Source of the DNA: Coix lacryma-jobi var. lacryma-jobi
Lineage: Eukaryota; Streptophyta; Magnoliopsida; Poales; Poaceae
Assembly: GCA_009763385.1 (NCBI GenBank)
Contig: CM019831.1
Coordinates: 15,960,080 to 16,024,079, forward strand
Length of the DNA: 64,000 bases
Reading direction: 5' to 3'
Below are positions 21,321-32,634 of the stretch, in pieces (the first letter of the stretch is position 1; each line of letters begins with the position of its first letter). The position numbers were made by a program, and so were the translations under genes. The notes below the pieces were generated by a model that searched no databases, was not told the DNA's origin, and worked only from the letters and a program-made list of their open reading frames with translations.

Positions 21321-21925
21321 GGATACTGTATACTATGATACTCTCACTCCGTTCCATTTTATAAGATGCTAAATTACATTTTAACCATTCATTTACTTTA
21401 TATTATACTATCATTTATGCTAAACTTATGATTATTGGCCGATAGTACAATTAATTAGAAAAATAATTGTATCAAGTTTGCAATGTAATAGTAAGAAATT
21501 GATGATAACTAAATTATTGGTCAAAGATTTTAAAATTTGAATCTTAATATGTGTGTGCGCCTTGTCAAAGGGAGGGAACGGAGGGTAATATAGCATTGAC
21601 TAAAAAAGAAAGCCGTGCACTTGCGACATGTAAAAAAACAATATTATTCACAAAAAGTGGTTAAGTAAGCAAGGTTTGGGTATTTTCCGAGACAACGTAC
21701 CGGATCGGCGAAGAAGGCGTAGACAGACAGATCTTCTGAGAACTTCCGGAGCAAGGATACTTGGCACGGCTGCCCCGCGCAGAGTCTTGCGATCTCAGGC
21801 TGCTGCGTCGACACAATAACCCGGCTCCCATTCTTCAGGTCAGGCAGGAATGCCCTTATAGCATTCCATTCTGCGACGCTGGAAAGATCTTGTAGGACGA
21901 TGAGGTAGGTCTTGTTTGTTAGGCT
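21007..21925. repeat. Duplicated block, copy 1 (LTR end, MITE, NLR fragment)
   Basis: This block matches 24270-25205 at about 97% by eye, in the same order: the last part of the LTR, a short AT-rich MITE-like element (about 21340-21590, ends near CTCACTCCGTTCC and GGAACGGAGGG) and a minus-strand NB-ARC fragment. Differences are scattered single bases and small indels. Confidence 0.9.
21340..21585. mobile_element. MITE-like element, first copy
   Basis: The ends CTCACTCCGTTCCATTTTAT and GGGAGGGAACGGAGGG are roughly inverted, as in Stowaway-type elements. The interior is AT-rich. The same element is present at about 24605-24865 as part of the larger duplication. Confidence 0.55.
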
Positions 21926-22549
21926 CTTCATGAAGTCTGTAAGGATACTGTCAGCAGCTTGGGTAGTGTTCATGGACGTCTGCACACTGCTGGCACTTAC
22001 ACCTGCTCCTTCTTCTCCTTGGACGTTACTAGAGAAGGACCCAGCCAAGGCACGGATGAACTCATGGGGATTGAACCTTTCGCAAATTTCGTTGCTGAAA
22101 AGGTCAATTACTTCTCTGTCTGTAATGTCAGATACTGTGGAGCGGATCTCTGAGAAGCGCCTATAGTACTCCTGTATTGACTCGTTTTTCTGTTGCTTGC
22201 AGGTCCTGAGCTTAGTCCGGGGGTCTGATCGCTCGGGGACACCCGCAAAGTTCTCTATGAAGATACGATGGAGTTGTTCCCAGGAGTCAATGGACTCGGG
22301 CTTAAGCCTGTCGAACCAAACGAGTGACATTGTCTCTAAGGCCATTGGGAGAAAAAGTGCTTTGATGTCGTTGCTTCCTCCTGCTAACTCGATTGCTTGA
22401 GCGTACAGCCTGAGCCACCTTTTGGGTTCTATCTTCCCGTCGTACTTTGAATAGTTCTCAGGTTTGAATTTTCGTGGAAACGGGACTGCTCGGAGCCTCT
22501 GGGAAAAGCAGGGGAAACGGTCGATAGCGTCAGATGCCGCAATTGCCAC
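21644..22549 (-). pseudogene. Chimeric open frame: gypsy gag fused to an NB-ARC fragment
   Basis: A 301-codon uninterrupted minus-strand frame. Residues 1 to about 154 are a retrotransposon gag domain (FKPENYSKYDG, WEQLHRIFIENFAG, IQEYYRRFSEIR). At the junction near 22087 it passes directly into NB-ARC sequence: NPHEFIRALAGSF, then the kinase-2 region YLIVLQDLSS, RNBS-B (GSRVIVSTQQPEIARLC) and RNBS-C-like residues, ending at a stop near 21646. The NB-ARC part matches the NLR relic at 24914-26250 but lacks its intron. This is probably the result of a gypsy insertion or recombination into an NLR copy. Whether it is expressed is unknown. Confidence 0.8.
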
Positions 22550-23840
22550 TCCTCGGTACGAAGATTTGGCTCCTCCTTCAGCTTGATCGGGTACTCGGGG
22601 GCCCAGGCGACTTCTTGCTAGAACCCGGCCAAGTCGCTCCTAAACGGGTCGCCTCTGGCTTGGATGGGATGATGCTTGTTCATCGTCTAGAGACTCAAGG
22701 TTCCGTCCCCGGAGTTGTAGTGCAGTGGTCTGAAGCATGACCAATCGTCGCTCTTCTTCAGGGGTGCGGTTGTCCTTGGCTCCCATCTCTGTAGCTAGGG
22801 CCATGATGTTCTGGTAGGGTGTCTGGAATACCTTGTGACCGGCCACTCTCATAAAATCAGGCTCGAGGTTGCGGGAGCAATCGGCTCGTCGACGATTGTG
22901 ATCATTCTGTGACTGATACTCCTGATCACGTTGAGCGCGAGCTTGATTTTCCGCGTCCTCCTCTAGACGCCTCCGAGTATTATACTCCTCGAGTCGTACG
23001 TTGTAGCGGTCTACGGCTTCCTTGCGATGATTTGCTCGCCTTCTGCGAGCTTCTTTAGCTTGATTCCTCCTGATTCTCTCAGCTTTTATTGACTCGGTTT
23101 CTCCGGGTCCTTCTGGGTCATTATCAGATATCATGCTCAGGGTTTCATCATCTTGGAAGACATCTGGTGGGGTTGGAGGTCACAAAGATGACTGATGCCC
23201 CGCCATGAAAACTTCACGAGTGTAGCCCTGGTTTGTTGATTCTGGTGTAGCTGACTCCAGGGTAGACGTGCTGGAGATTAGTTCTGTTGAGGTGTCGTGT
23301 TCCTCAAAGGGGAGCTGATGTCCATGTTGGTATGGGAGTTGTTGGTCGATTGTGCCAACCAGTCTAGGCGGAGCGGACTGAATTGGCCAATGGACAATGT
23401 TACCCTCCTTGGTAGAGCTGAAGACGAGTCCTTGTTGAGCCCCTGTCAAAGGTATCTGTTGGTACTCTTTGAATTTTGCATCAATCAAGTCTTGAAAGTT
23501 TTCAGTAGAATTCTGCATGCCAAAGGTGGTGCCGTGAGTAGCATCCGGGTCCTTTTCCTCAGAATTTGAGTTCGAGTAGGAGTCGGATGCCTCTAGTTGG
23601 TCTTCGGAATCTTGCGGATCTTGAATTGCAAGATTTGCTAAGTTCTGGGTGATATCATTCATCTTTGGCGTGACTTGCGCTTCTGATTCAGGGTGAAGTT
23701 GCCGATGTAGCTTTCCTTGATCATCCGCGATGCAAGTCCATGAGCCAAAAACGAAAATTGCCCCTGCCGAGAACATGTTGTCGTGGTTCGCCGGGCTCTT
23801 GGTTGTCGAATCGCCGAAAGCCCCTACCTGGCACGCCAGC
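22550..23840 (-). pseudogene. Gypsy 5' leader and gag N-terminal region
   Basis: Minus-strand frames at 23180-23863 (acidic, serine/threonine-rich) and 22640-23134 (arginine/glutamate-rich coiled-coil) lead into the gag domain at 22549. This layout is usual for Tat/RIRE2-type elements, where a long gag precursor precedes the conserved gag domain. The frames are broken at about 23150 and 22600. No protease or reverse transcriptase follows, so the element is 3' truncated at the NLR junction. Confidence 0.65.
23821..23838 (-). other. Primer binding site of the minus-strand gypsy element
   Basis: The minus strand reads TGGCGTGCCAGGTAGGGG, two bases after the LTR end. It is of the TGGCG(C/T)GCCAGGTAGGGG type common in grass gypsy elements. 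Confidence 0.75.
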
Positions 23841-24272
23841 TGTCGGTGTTTGTTAACCGGCAACTCGTCTTGAGTAATCTCAGACGATTTGTTCGGTGGG
23901 GATCGGCGTTCGTAGGACTCGGCGAGTACACAGGGACAACGATTTATACTGGTTCAGGCCGCTAAATAGCGTAATACCTTACGTCAAGTGCGGCGTGTGC
24001 CTTGTGTATGATTATGATTCAATGTTTTATGATCGGAGCCTGCGCCCGCTTCCCCTTATATATCCGGGTGAAGCGTAGCACAGACCGAGTCCTAGTCGGT
24101 TACAACAGAGGAGTCATATTCTAATTACAAGACTTCCTTTAGAACTCGACTAAGTTACAATGAGAGTCATAATCCAAATACACTTCGTATCAAGTCTTCG
24201 GATCTCCCGTGTTGTCCGGGATTAGTCGGAGTAATCATCTTCTGATGATATCTCTGATATCCTGGTCCGTCA
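23841..24272 (-). mobile_element. 5' LTR (about 432 bp) of the minus-strand gypsy element
   Basis: In element sense it starts TGACGGACC at 24272 and ends CAAACACCGACA at 23841, next to the primer binding site. The 24272 side abuts, without a gap, the second copy of the neighbouring element's LTR end, so this element lies at the seam between the duplicated blocks. Confidence 0.7.
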
Positions 24273-25205
24273 AAAACACATCTACTCAACCCTTTACTCT
24301 CTCCTCTCGTTATCCTGTTGTTTGTCGCACCTCCCGACGAGATTCGACGGTGTTCTAGGCGGCCTTGCTGGTTCTAGGCCAACCTCCACGTGCTCCTTCC
24401 CGATGGGTCTTCCCGGGAGAAATCACACAAGGATTCAAGTCCTAAATCGGGCTAACCGGTCTCTAGATCGGTTTCGTCAGTTTGATCAAGCAAGTTCCTT
24501 ACTGTTTCTAGGTTGATTTGTAACCTCTTTGGGCGTGCTAGCCGTGCTGGTGTGTGATTTGGATCACTTCTAATGTCATCAGCAGGATACTGTATACTAT
24601 GATACTCTCACTTCGTTCCATTTTATAAGATGTATCTCCTAAATTATATTTTAACCATTCATTTACTTTATATTATACTATCATTTATGCTAAACTTATG
24701 ATTATTGGCCGATAGTACAATTAATTAGAAAAATAACTGTATCAAGTTTGCAATGTAATAGTAAGAAATTGATGATAACTAAATTATTGGTCAAAGATTT
24801 TAAAATTTGAATCTTAATATGTGTGTGCGCCTTGCCAAAGGGAGGGAACGGAGGGTAATATAGCATTGACTAAAAAAGAAAGCCGTGCACCTGCGACATG
24901 TAAAAAAACAATATTATTCACAAAAAGTGGTTAAGTAAGCAAGGTTTGGGGATTTTCCGAGACAACGTACCGGATCGGCGAAGAAGGCGTAGACAGACTG
25001 ATCTTCCGAGAACTTCCGGAGCAAGGATACTTGGCACGGCTGCCCCGCGCAGAGTCTTGCGATCTCAGGCTGCTGGGTCGACACAATAACCCGGCTCCCA
25101 TTCTTCAGGTCAGGCAGGAATGCCCTTATAGCATTCCATTCTGCGACGCTGGAAAGATCTTCTAGGACGATGAGGTATTTCTCCATTTTTAGGCACTCCA
25201 TGAAA
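24270..25205. repeat. Duplicated block, copy 2 (LTR end, MITE, NLR fragment)
   Basis: It matches 21007-21925 (see there). Here the NLR part is continuous with the rest of the NLR relic on its right side, so this copy is in the more original context. Confidence 0.9.
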
Positions 25206-25417
25206 TCTGTAGGGTTACTATCTTTCCTCGCAAAATAAAAATAAAAATGTAAGGTTACTATCTTGCGTAGTGTAGGTTTTGCTCAAGTACTCCGAGATGA
25301 CTACCATCATTTAGTTAGATCAGATTGTTAGAATTATATATTACCTCTTAGTAGGTATTTGGTGCAATATTTATTTATTTATTTATTTTGGAAAATAGGA
25401 TAATGGAAGAAAGCTTA

Positions 25418-25827
25418 GAACATCTTCAAGAGTTGCCAATAAAACCTCCTAATCTAGGATTTTTGCAAGAATACAAAAAACTCATCTCCAAGAGTTCCTA
25501 ATATAATATCACCTAACAATCTTTTATCACTTCAAAAAAAAATCACTCAAAGCATACAAAGATCCGCGTGCGTAGGTGAAAGGGTGTGGAAAAAAGAGTA
25601 GAAAAAGATTCTTGATGCAAATGTACAAGAGAGAGAATATATAAAAGTGGTTGGAGCAATTTAGAAATAGTATAAGATTTCTGATGTAAAATTATCGTCT
25701 ATATTATTTTAGTAGTAAATTATTGCAAAATGTAGTAGATGGTCTTATTTATTCCTCGTAATATTTGTTTGGGTGTTGAAAAATACCATGTTTTTGAACA
25801 AAATATTAGATACTCTTGAAGATGCCC
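25418..25827. mobile_element. MITE, Tourist/Harbinger-like, in the NLR intron
   Basis: The left end GAACATCTTCAAGAGTTG and the right end ACTCTTGAAGATGCCC are inverted. TTA lies on both sides (25415-25417 and 25828-25830). The interior is AT-rich and non-coding. It lies inside the predicted NLR intron. Confidence 0.7.
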
Positions 25828-26321
25828 TTAGGTATAAAAATCTTGTTTAGATCTAAGTGATGCATGATTGATCTATTAGATGTGATTTTTTTTTCTATTT
25901 TGTAACGTTGGATGTGACATATTATGATTAGCATGTTGTTACTGCCAATCTTTTTTATGCATGTAATTTTTCACTCCGAGCTTTCGTGGTAACCAAGCGT
26001 GTAGCATGTTTTAGAAGCGCCCCCCCCCCTCTCAGTAATTAATTAGTTAATTAATTCGTAATAAACTCCAAAAAAAAACAATGACATCGACATATTTTAC
26101 CTGAGCGTCGTAGCATTGCCTTCATGGACATCACGAGAGTACTCCTGGCAGTTACTTTCGCTCCTGGTCCTTGGGGTTGTTGATGAATGCAGAACGACCC
26201 AGCCAAGCCACGGATGAACTCATGGGGATTGAACGGATGCATCAGCTTGGCCCAAGTACGGCAATCGAACTTTTTATGCACATTTGGGTCATCATACACC
26301 TTCTTAATGATAGATGCTATT

Positions 26322-26395
26322 CCAAGATCGCCTTTTGTTCCACAGACGGAGACCACTTGCCAAGATCGCCTTTTGTTCCACAGACGGAGACCACT
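26322..26395. repeat. Tandem duplication on the NLR P-loop
   Basis: A 36-bp unit (26322-26357) is repeated perfectly at 26360-26395, with a period of 38 bp. Because 38 is not a multiple of three, it shifts the NLR frame. On the minus strand the first copy ends GDLGK and the second GDLGIAS. Confidence 0.92.
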
Positions 26396-27144
26396 CCACC
26401 AAGGGCCTTGTCCTCTACGGTTATCAACCTGGTGAGATCCAAAATGCCGATATCTTTATCAAAGCCATGTCCCGGCTTGATGAACATGTCCGAGTCCGAC
26501 GTCCTTTCGTTGGCACTGGCACTGCCAGTAGAGGAATTCTTCATCACCTGCTCTCTCGAGTTGCCGTTGCCGTTGCCGATGGGGTTGTAGCGCAAGTATC
26601 TCTGGTTCACATCCTCAGATCGGGCCTTGAGCAGCTTCATCTCAGCAACCGCTCGGTCCAGGGCCAGCACTCGTGCTCGTGCCTTCCAGGGCGGCTGTAG
26701 GAAGAAGGCCTGCTGGAAGCGAGGCCAACATGACGGCTTTGCGCCCAGGTGAAGGACAAACTCAATGTTGTCTTCCGTGTCGTAGGACAGGTCGCGGACC
26801 TGCTCCACCCAGGTCCTTGTCACCTGGTTCTTCATGTCCTCCTCATCGGCGGTGTTGAGGAAGGACTGCATCATCTCGAACTCATCCTTGATGAAAACTG
26901 CATCTTGTTGTAGGGTTTGCCATTGCTCAGCCTCCTCCTTCATAGCGGACTTGACCTTGTCCACCAGGGCCTCAACCAGCGCCCTGGAAATCCCCACCGC
27001 GACCTCCATTGCTGTTACTGTTCCTATGTCTGCTTTTGTGGTTGTGGAAGCTAGAAGAGGCAGTGCTATTGCGCTCAATTACTAGACAGAATTGTGCGCA
27101 TCCATCTACCGTATGGAGATGCCAATATAAAGGCCGGGTCAGGT

Positions 27145-27610
27145 TAGAGTGTTGTTTTAAATCTCGCTATAGGTGCCGCTATAGCGTTTTGAGACATGAT
27201 GTCGTTATTTGTGTCCATATCCAATTTAGCCATTATATATATTAATATTCTGCTATAGCCTGATATGGCTCCACTATTAGCCTGTAAGACGGCGCTTGGT
27301 AAAGAATTTACATTTTCTTTTTGAAAATCTTTGCTGAGCGCCTCGTTTCCGACGCTCGCCAGAGAATTTATAAGTTTTTTTTTGAAAAATCTTTACCGAG
27401 CGCCTTATGGCCGGCGCTCGGCAAAGCTGGGCTGCTTTGCCGATTGCCCTAGCCCTGGCGCTCGGCAAAGCGACCTCACCTCCCAGCCTTGCCAAGCGTC
27501 AGGGCCACGACACTCGGCAAAGAGACCATTTATCCCAGCTTTGTCGAGTGTTGTGCCCTGGCGAACGGCAAAGGGCCCTTTTACCGAGTGTAACACACGG
27601 CAAGCCGACC
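27145..27610. repeat. CACTA subterminal repeats, with a possible degraded MITE
   Basis: From about 27290 to 27605 the motif (T)TTGCCGAG(T/C)G(T/C) and its complement CTCGGCAAAG recur several times in both orientations, as in the subterminal regions of plant CACTA (En/Spm) transposons. The exact terminus was not found. A CACTATTAG near 27271 may be one end, but it lies in a GCTATAG-rich stretch resembling the MITE at 894. Confidence 0.6.
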
Positions 27611-27916
27611 AAAAATATTTTTTCTTTTTTACGTTCCATCACGACTAACATAAAATATAACATATATATCACATTCTCATCACATATTTATCACATCCAT
27701 GATATATATCACATCCATCACCATATAAATCACATATAACACAACAATTCTATCCATTGCTCGGAACAAGTTCACATCATCCAAACAAGTCAATCACATA
27801 ATTCAAACTAGTCCATCACAGTTGTTGCAATGAAACAAGTGCATCAAACCAAGTTCATCTCACATCTGAGGAGGCCAAGGCGACCATCCTAGGTGAGGAT
27901 TATTCGAACCCGCTGA

Positions 27917-28404
27917 CTAAGGCTGCACAAAGGAGAGGAGATTGCATGAGTCAAGATTACTTGAATAGCTAGTGTAGGAATTACTTTCATATTTGAGATT
28001 ACTCACAAGAGTAGAAACTGCTGCATGAGGCGGAGGTGGAGGTGGGGCCATTAGCCCAGGTGGCATGGCTAGACCCACATGGGCCCCAAGAGTGTGCATA
28101 AACTGAAGTATTTCCGTGAACCTCTTCTCTTGGGCCTCCTGCTCGGCCCGCTCAACCGCCAACTGGGCCGCCATCCTGTGCTGTCCAGCCTCCAGCTCCT
28201 CACTCCTGTTGTTTGCTATTTTGAGCTGGGCCTACAATATTGCAAAGGTAATGTTAGAATAATGCAAAGGTAATAAAGTTGTGTAAAGATCGGAGTAGGA
28301 CTAGTAAAACATGAATAACGTGGAGTGCGTCGACCTGGTGTTGTGCAGTTTCCGACCGTGGGCGTATGGGCGGGCCTGTGCTCGTGCTCGTGCTCCGTGC
28401 TCAT
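27917..28404 (-). pseudogene. CACTA second-protein (Ptta/En-Spm type), C-terminal part
   Basis: Minus-strand translation gives AERAEQEAQEKRF-like coiled-coil residues, a FMHTLGAHVGLAMPP segment and a proline run. This resembles the C-terminal coiled-coil of Transposase_24-type proteins encoded by plant CACTA elements. It continues the gene whose 5' exons lie at 32.6-33.5 kb, with a 3.6-kb solo LTR between. Confidence 0.6.
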
Positions 28405-28519
28405 ATCTGGGAGAGAGTGAGAGTAGAGGCCGTGTCAATGACGTCGTCGCCAATCCAGTAACGCCCATGCTTCTTGCCTCCTCCTATCCTCATGACGACC
28501 TCTCCATCAATGTTGTCGG

Positions 28520-28524
28520 TGCTT
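28520..28524. repeat. Solo LTR target duplication, left
   Basis: TGCTT, identical to 32119-32123. Confidence 0.95.
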
Positions 28525-30641
28525 TGTAACACCCCGGGTGTTTAATTAATTAAAATAAATTAGAATTAAATAAGAAAATGGCCAAAATCCTAGATGGAGG
28601 AAAATTCTAACCAGATGTTTATTGCATTCATGCCGTTGCATAATTTTTATTGGGTGAAAAATAATTTTAAAACCCGAATAGGGCGAATCGAATTATTCTA
28701 TTTGAAAAATAAATAAAAGATTTATGAAAATTTTACAAAGTCAAACTCAAATTTTATTTCCAAGACCTAGGGAAAATATTTTCTAAACTTTTCAAACTGT
28801 TCTGATTTTGAAATGGATTTAAATTTGGTTCCAAAATGAATTTCAAAAGAAAAGGTTGGCAAAAGGACTGGACCCAAAACCCCTCACCCATTCCTCCCTT
28901 GGCCCAGCCGGCCCGCTCCAAACATCCCTCCTCCACCTCCCCTCCCGCATGGGCCAGGCCCAGCGCCCCATCGCCATTCCCCACCGCGCGCGCCTGGGCC
29001 AAGCCCAAACCCCCCAGCGTCGGCGCCAGCCCAATCCTCGCCCCGAGCCCAGCAGCTGGCCTGCCTCCCCGCTCACAGCACCCGCACCGGCCCAAGGAGC
29101 CAGGCAAAGCCCACGACCAGCACACCTCTCCCCTCTCAGGCTGATGGTCAGACCCCACCCCTTCTCCCCTCTCATGTGTCTGACTTGTGGGCCCCATGCG
29201 TCAGTATCACCTCCCACCTCTGTCCGCAGGAGACGGAGGAGTTGTTGCCGCCGCCACCGAGCTTTGCGCAGGGGCTCCCTCCCCCTCTCTCTGCCCTACA
29301 AATCCATCAACAAGCTCCTCCCGCCGCGCCGCATCCGCATCGCCCCTTTCCCCGAGCCCTAGCCGCACCGCCCCATTCCCAGAGCTCTCCCTCCCTTGGC
29401 CGCGTCAGGCGCCGCCCGCCATCGCCACTCCTGGCCCGAGCTCGTCGATCTCCACCGAGAGACCGCTCCGGCACCCCTGCTTGCTCCTCTGACACCGCAC
29501 ACGCACGACGCGTCTGTCCTTGGTGTTCGGTAGCGCCGGGAACGCCCCAGCCGATCCCACCCGAAGCTCGGACCGCAGTCGCCACCGCCGTCATCGAACT
29601 CACCCAATTGATCCACCACCGGCGACTACGACCCCTTCTTCGGAACCGTTGTAAGCTCTCCGTCCGTTTCCCCCTCTCCCTGCGATCACTACCACCGCAT
29701 CAACCTCCCTAGAGAGAGTCGGCGAGCCACGTCCATGGCGCCACCGCGCACGATCCGGCCCTGAAGCCACCCCAACCACACCACCCCACCAGGTAGGGCT
29801 CCCACCAGATCTCCAAGGCGTGCGCCGTTCACAGGTGCCCACACCTTGACCCCCCGCGCCCCACAGCACCACCCTGGCGAGCTCCAGCAGCCGCCAATGG
29901 CCGCCGCCGCGCTCTGAGTGCCCACCGCCGTGCACAGCGCCGCAGACCCCTCCTCCCCGCCAATGAGGAACCCACCAGTGAACTCGCCGCGCCCTCCTCT
30001 ACGCCTTTCGCCGCTCGCTGGGTCCCCTGCTCGCCGGAGCACCGGCGCCAGCCGGCCCGCCGGGCACAAGGTGCCACTGCACCTCGACAGAGTCCAAAGG
30101 AGGAAGAGGCCTTCTCCACCATCCGATCTGAAACGAATGGCTGGGATCAATTGTTGACTTCCGGTCAACACAGTCAACCCAATGCCACATCACCGCACAG
30201 TCAGCTCCCTCCAACCAATCAGATCGAACCACGTGGCGTCCACGCGGACAGCAACGTCCGGCCGTGCCAAACTTTCAGTCTAGCCCCTCCTCTTTTGCCG
30301 AATAAACCCGCACTCCCATCATCCTATTCACTGAGTCACGGATATCTTTCACCCTAGCCCCTTTACTTTTCGCTAAATGAGGCCCAGTCCTGATGCATTT
30401 TAATTTCAGTTTTGATTTATTTAATTACGAAAATGAGTTCAATCTATTTACAGAATTGCCATCCAAATTCAAAAGCTCATAACTTGCTCATTTTAACTCC
30501 GTTTCGACCCGTTCAACTTGCGTTAGATTCATGATTTCGTTCTGTACGCAGTAGATCTATTAATTTACTATTTTGTTACTGTTTGTTGTACTGTTATTCA
30601 TTTTTTTTGCTTGTATGTGTCATGTATGTTGCTTGGGCCAG

Positions 30642-30707
30642 AGAGTGCGGAGTTCGAGGACGCTCCAGACCATCCTTGCGACCCAGTTGATTCGACCCAG
30701 TCCGAAG
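30642..30707 (+). other. Candidate LTR exon B (acidic), solo LTR copy
   Basis: Bounded by an acceptor-like GGGCCAG before 30642 and a GC donor GAAG/GCAAGT after 30707. It encodes an acidic segment (EFEDAPDHPCDPV, then DSTQSE). The last base starts a split codon completed at 31786. It is homologous to 47678-47743 and 56214-56279. Confidence 0.5.
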
Positions 30708-31504
30708 GCAAGTGTCCTTGAACATCTTGCACCTATGATTTATTTTACTTTTGGTATTAGAGTAGTTAGATCTTGTAGATGCATGCTTGTCATTAATTTG
30801 AATCCCATGTTAGGGTTTACTAGAATTTGTTTATATTACCCTTGTCGCCTGTTCTGGGATGTTCGGGTAGGTGTCTTGCTTAGCCCTGCAGTCGTGGTTG
30901 GGATGGGAGATTTAAAATGTTTATAATCTTGATTAATGAACTATGAAACGAATGTGGTCATGGTAATTTTGTAGTAACATGGTTATTAGGTAAATCCGGC
31001 AGGATGGACCCGTATTGGTGGTTTTGTGCCGTGGGACTCGGCAGCTGCTTTTGGTTTTTGGTTCGGGGCTCGTGCTAGACATATCCTGCCTGGATCCCTA
31101 GGACCCGGTTCTCAGAGCATGTAACCCGGCTTGACAGCGCAACCATGAGATCTGGATGGGCTGGACCTGGCCAAGTAATTAATTGCCTCCAAGTTGAGGG
31201 TTTACACGGGGTCGGATTTGTGGCACAAGAGGGGGCTTCTGCAGTGGTGCGTATATCCACTGTTAGCGGTGAAACCTTAGTGAACGTGTAAAACGGACTT
31301 GGAGGGAGTTTTGTAAAGGCCTTGCAGTGCAACCTGCTATACACCTTGGCAGTGTTTAGCGTGACGGGATCTGCACGACTCATGGGTAACGATGTGCAAC
31401 CTCTGCAGAGTGTAAAACTGATATATCAGCCGTGCTCACGGTCACGAGCGGGCTTGGACTTCTTCGAGATTAGTTGGTTATTGGTTGGTTTTGGGTTCGG
31501 GTCA

Positions 31505-31572
31505 TCTGATGGACTTCAGGTGTTGGTTGCTCGGTGTGACTCCGAGTGTGGCTTGCTCGGTGCGACTCCGAG
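31505..31572 (+). repeat. Hairpin repeat array, three units
   Basis: Three units of about 26 nt each form an inverted pair around a 6-7 nt loop: CTGA/TCAG, CTCGG/CCGAG and CTCGG/CCGAG. The complete element's LTRs hold six units at the same place. Confidence 0.75.
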
Positions 31573-31785
31573 TGTCGATACTTTTCTACAGTATCTGTGG
31601 CTATAACCTAGTAAATAGGTGCATAGGATTAATAGGATTAATAGGGTGTGTCGCTTTAGGCGCTTGAGTCAAACAAAGTCAGCCTACCTTTGTTATAAGC
31701 CTCATAAGCATATATTTCCCACACTTGCGGAGTACATTTCGATGTACTCACCCTTCCCCTTTGTTCCCCCTGCTACCCCACCCAG

Positions 31786-31859
31786 ACGCTGGAGACTACG
31801 CGTACGAGGAGCAGGAGTATCTAGAAGACGGAGGCTACGACCCTGACGACCTGTACTAG
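31786..31859 (+). other. Candidate LTR exon C (acidic C-terminus), solo LTR copy
   Basis: It follows a pyrimidine-rich tract ending CCCAG. With the split codon from exon B it encodes an acidic peptide ending EDGGYDPDDLY and a TAG stop. Relative to 48872-48963 it is 18 bp shorter, exactly six codons, with several silent changes. Confidence 0.5.
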
Positions 31860-32118
31860 GATGGCGCTACCCCCGGTCGACCTTCCTGTGGAGATGGAGT
31901 CCAGATTTCCGCATCTACATCAGAGTCTTCATTAGAGTTCGTTATCATGAGAGTCTGTACTTTTTATTTCAGACCCGAGGGTCATTTATGTAACAAAGTT
32001 CGATATTATTAATAAAGCATTGTTTTGATATTTACTATGATGTGGATATATGTATGAAAATTGATCCTGGCATATATATATTGTGCTCCAATTTTGTTCT
32101 TAAAATTGGGGTGTCACA

Positions 32119-32123
32119 TGCTT
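32119..32123. repeat. Solo LTR target duplication, right
   Basis: TGCTT, identical to 28520-28524. Confidence 0.95.
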
Positions 32124-32634
32124 GGATCGTAGTCTGGACCGTGGATCGACCTTGTTGCTGTCGTGTAGTCACTGATGCGGTCGTAGACACTAGCGTTGGT
32201 GTACGCCTCAGGCAGGTTGTCTAGCTTGAAGGCGACGTCGGACATCGTCTTGCCTTTGTGGGCCATGGCATATTAGCATATGCCTGGAATTGGGAGCAAG
32301 GTTGACCACCATGTGACGCCGACTGCGAGAAAGACAACAAAATAATTACGAATCAGGCAAAATTGAATGAATAAAAACATTACCACGTACCCATGCTTGC
32401 CCGTATCCGGCGAGGCTGCGGTTTCCCTGATGGTGTGGTGCACCTGGCATCAACAAACACTGTTGTTGGGCCGCGTCGTGCGCCTCGGGCCACTCGGGGC
32501 CCAACCACCTGTCCACAATTTCCTCCCAGCACGTACGAAACGAGGTGAACCACCAGGGAATTATTTACACATCATCAAGTATTTGACATATAAGAATATC
32601 AAATTAAGCATCGATATCTCAAAAGGAATCAATA

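Larger units (their letters stand above)
24914..27009 (-). pseudogene. CC-NB-ARC (NLR) disease-resistance gene relic
   Basis: The start is MEVAVGISRALVEAL at 27009. An Rx-type coiled-coil domain spans residues 1 to about 140, with an EDVID-like WVEQVRDLSYDTEDNIEF. After a linker, the NB-ARC P-loop region reads VVSVCGTKGDLG near 26330-26390, but a tandem duplication there shifts the frame. Then comes FDCRTWAKLMHPFNPHEF (RNBS-A-like). A splice donor (CTCAG then GTAAAATATG, near 26100) and an acceptor (CCCTACAG, near 25210) bracket an intron of about 890 bp. The last exon holds kinase-2 (KYLIVLEDLSS) and RNBS-B, and stops at 24914. The rest of NB-ARC and all LRRs are missing. Intact proteins of this class are intracellular immune receptors; this copy cannot encode one. 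Confidence 0.88.
28525..32118 (+). mobile_element. Solo LTR (3594 bp), Tekay/Del-type family
   Basis: It starts TGTAACACCCC and ends GGGGTGTCACA, with TGCTT on both sides, and contains no internal domain. Such a structure arises when two LTRs of one element recombine. It belongs to the same family as the complete element at 45670-57761: the end sequences, the GC-rich leader zone, the two acidic exon-like segments and the hairpin array are shared, with clear divergence. It lacks the 45-bp hairpin array found in that element. It interrupts a CACTA gene. Confidence 0.95.

Noticed and set aside
27660..27760. CATCACATATA-rich stretch considered as a CRISPR-like or satellite array
   Set aside because: Units are irregular, without fixed spacers; simple low-complexity AT-rich sequence in a plant genome.
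28754..30232. Several GC-rich frames on both strands
   Set aside because: They lie in the GC-rich zone of the solo LTR and are not conserved as protein with the complete element, apart from the short exon-like segments reported.
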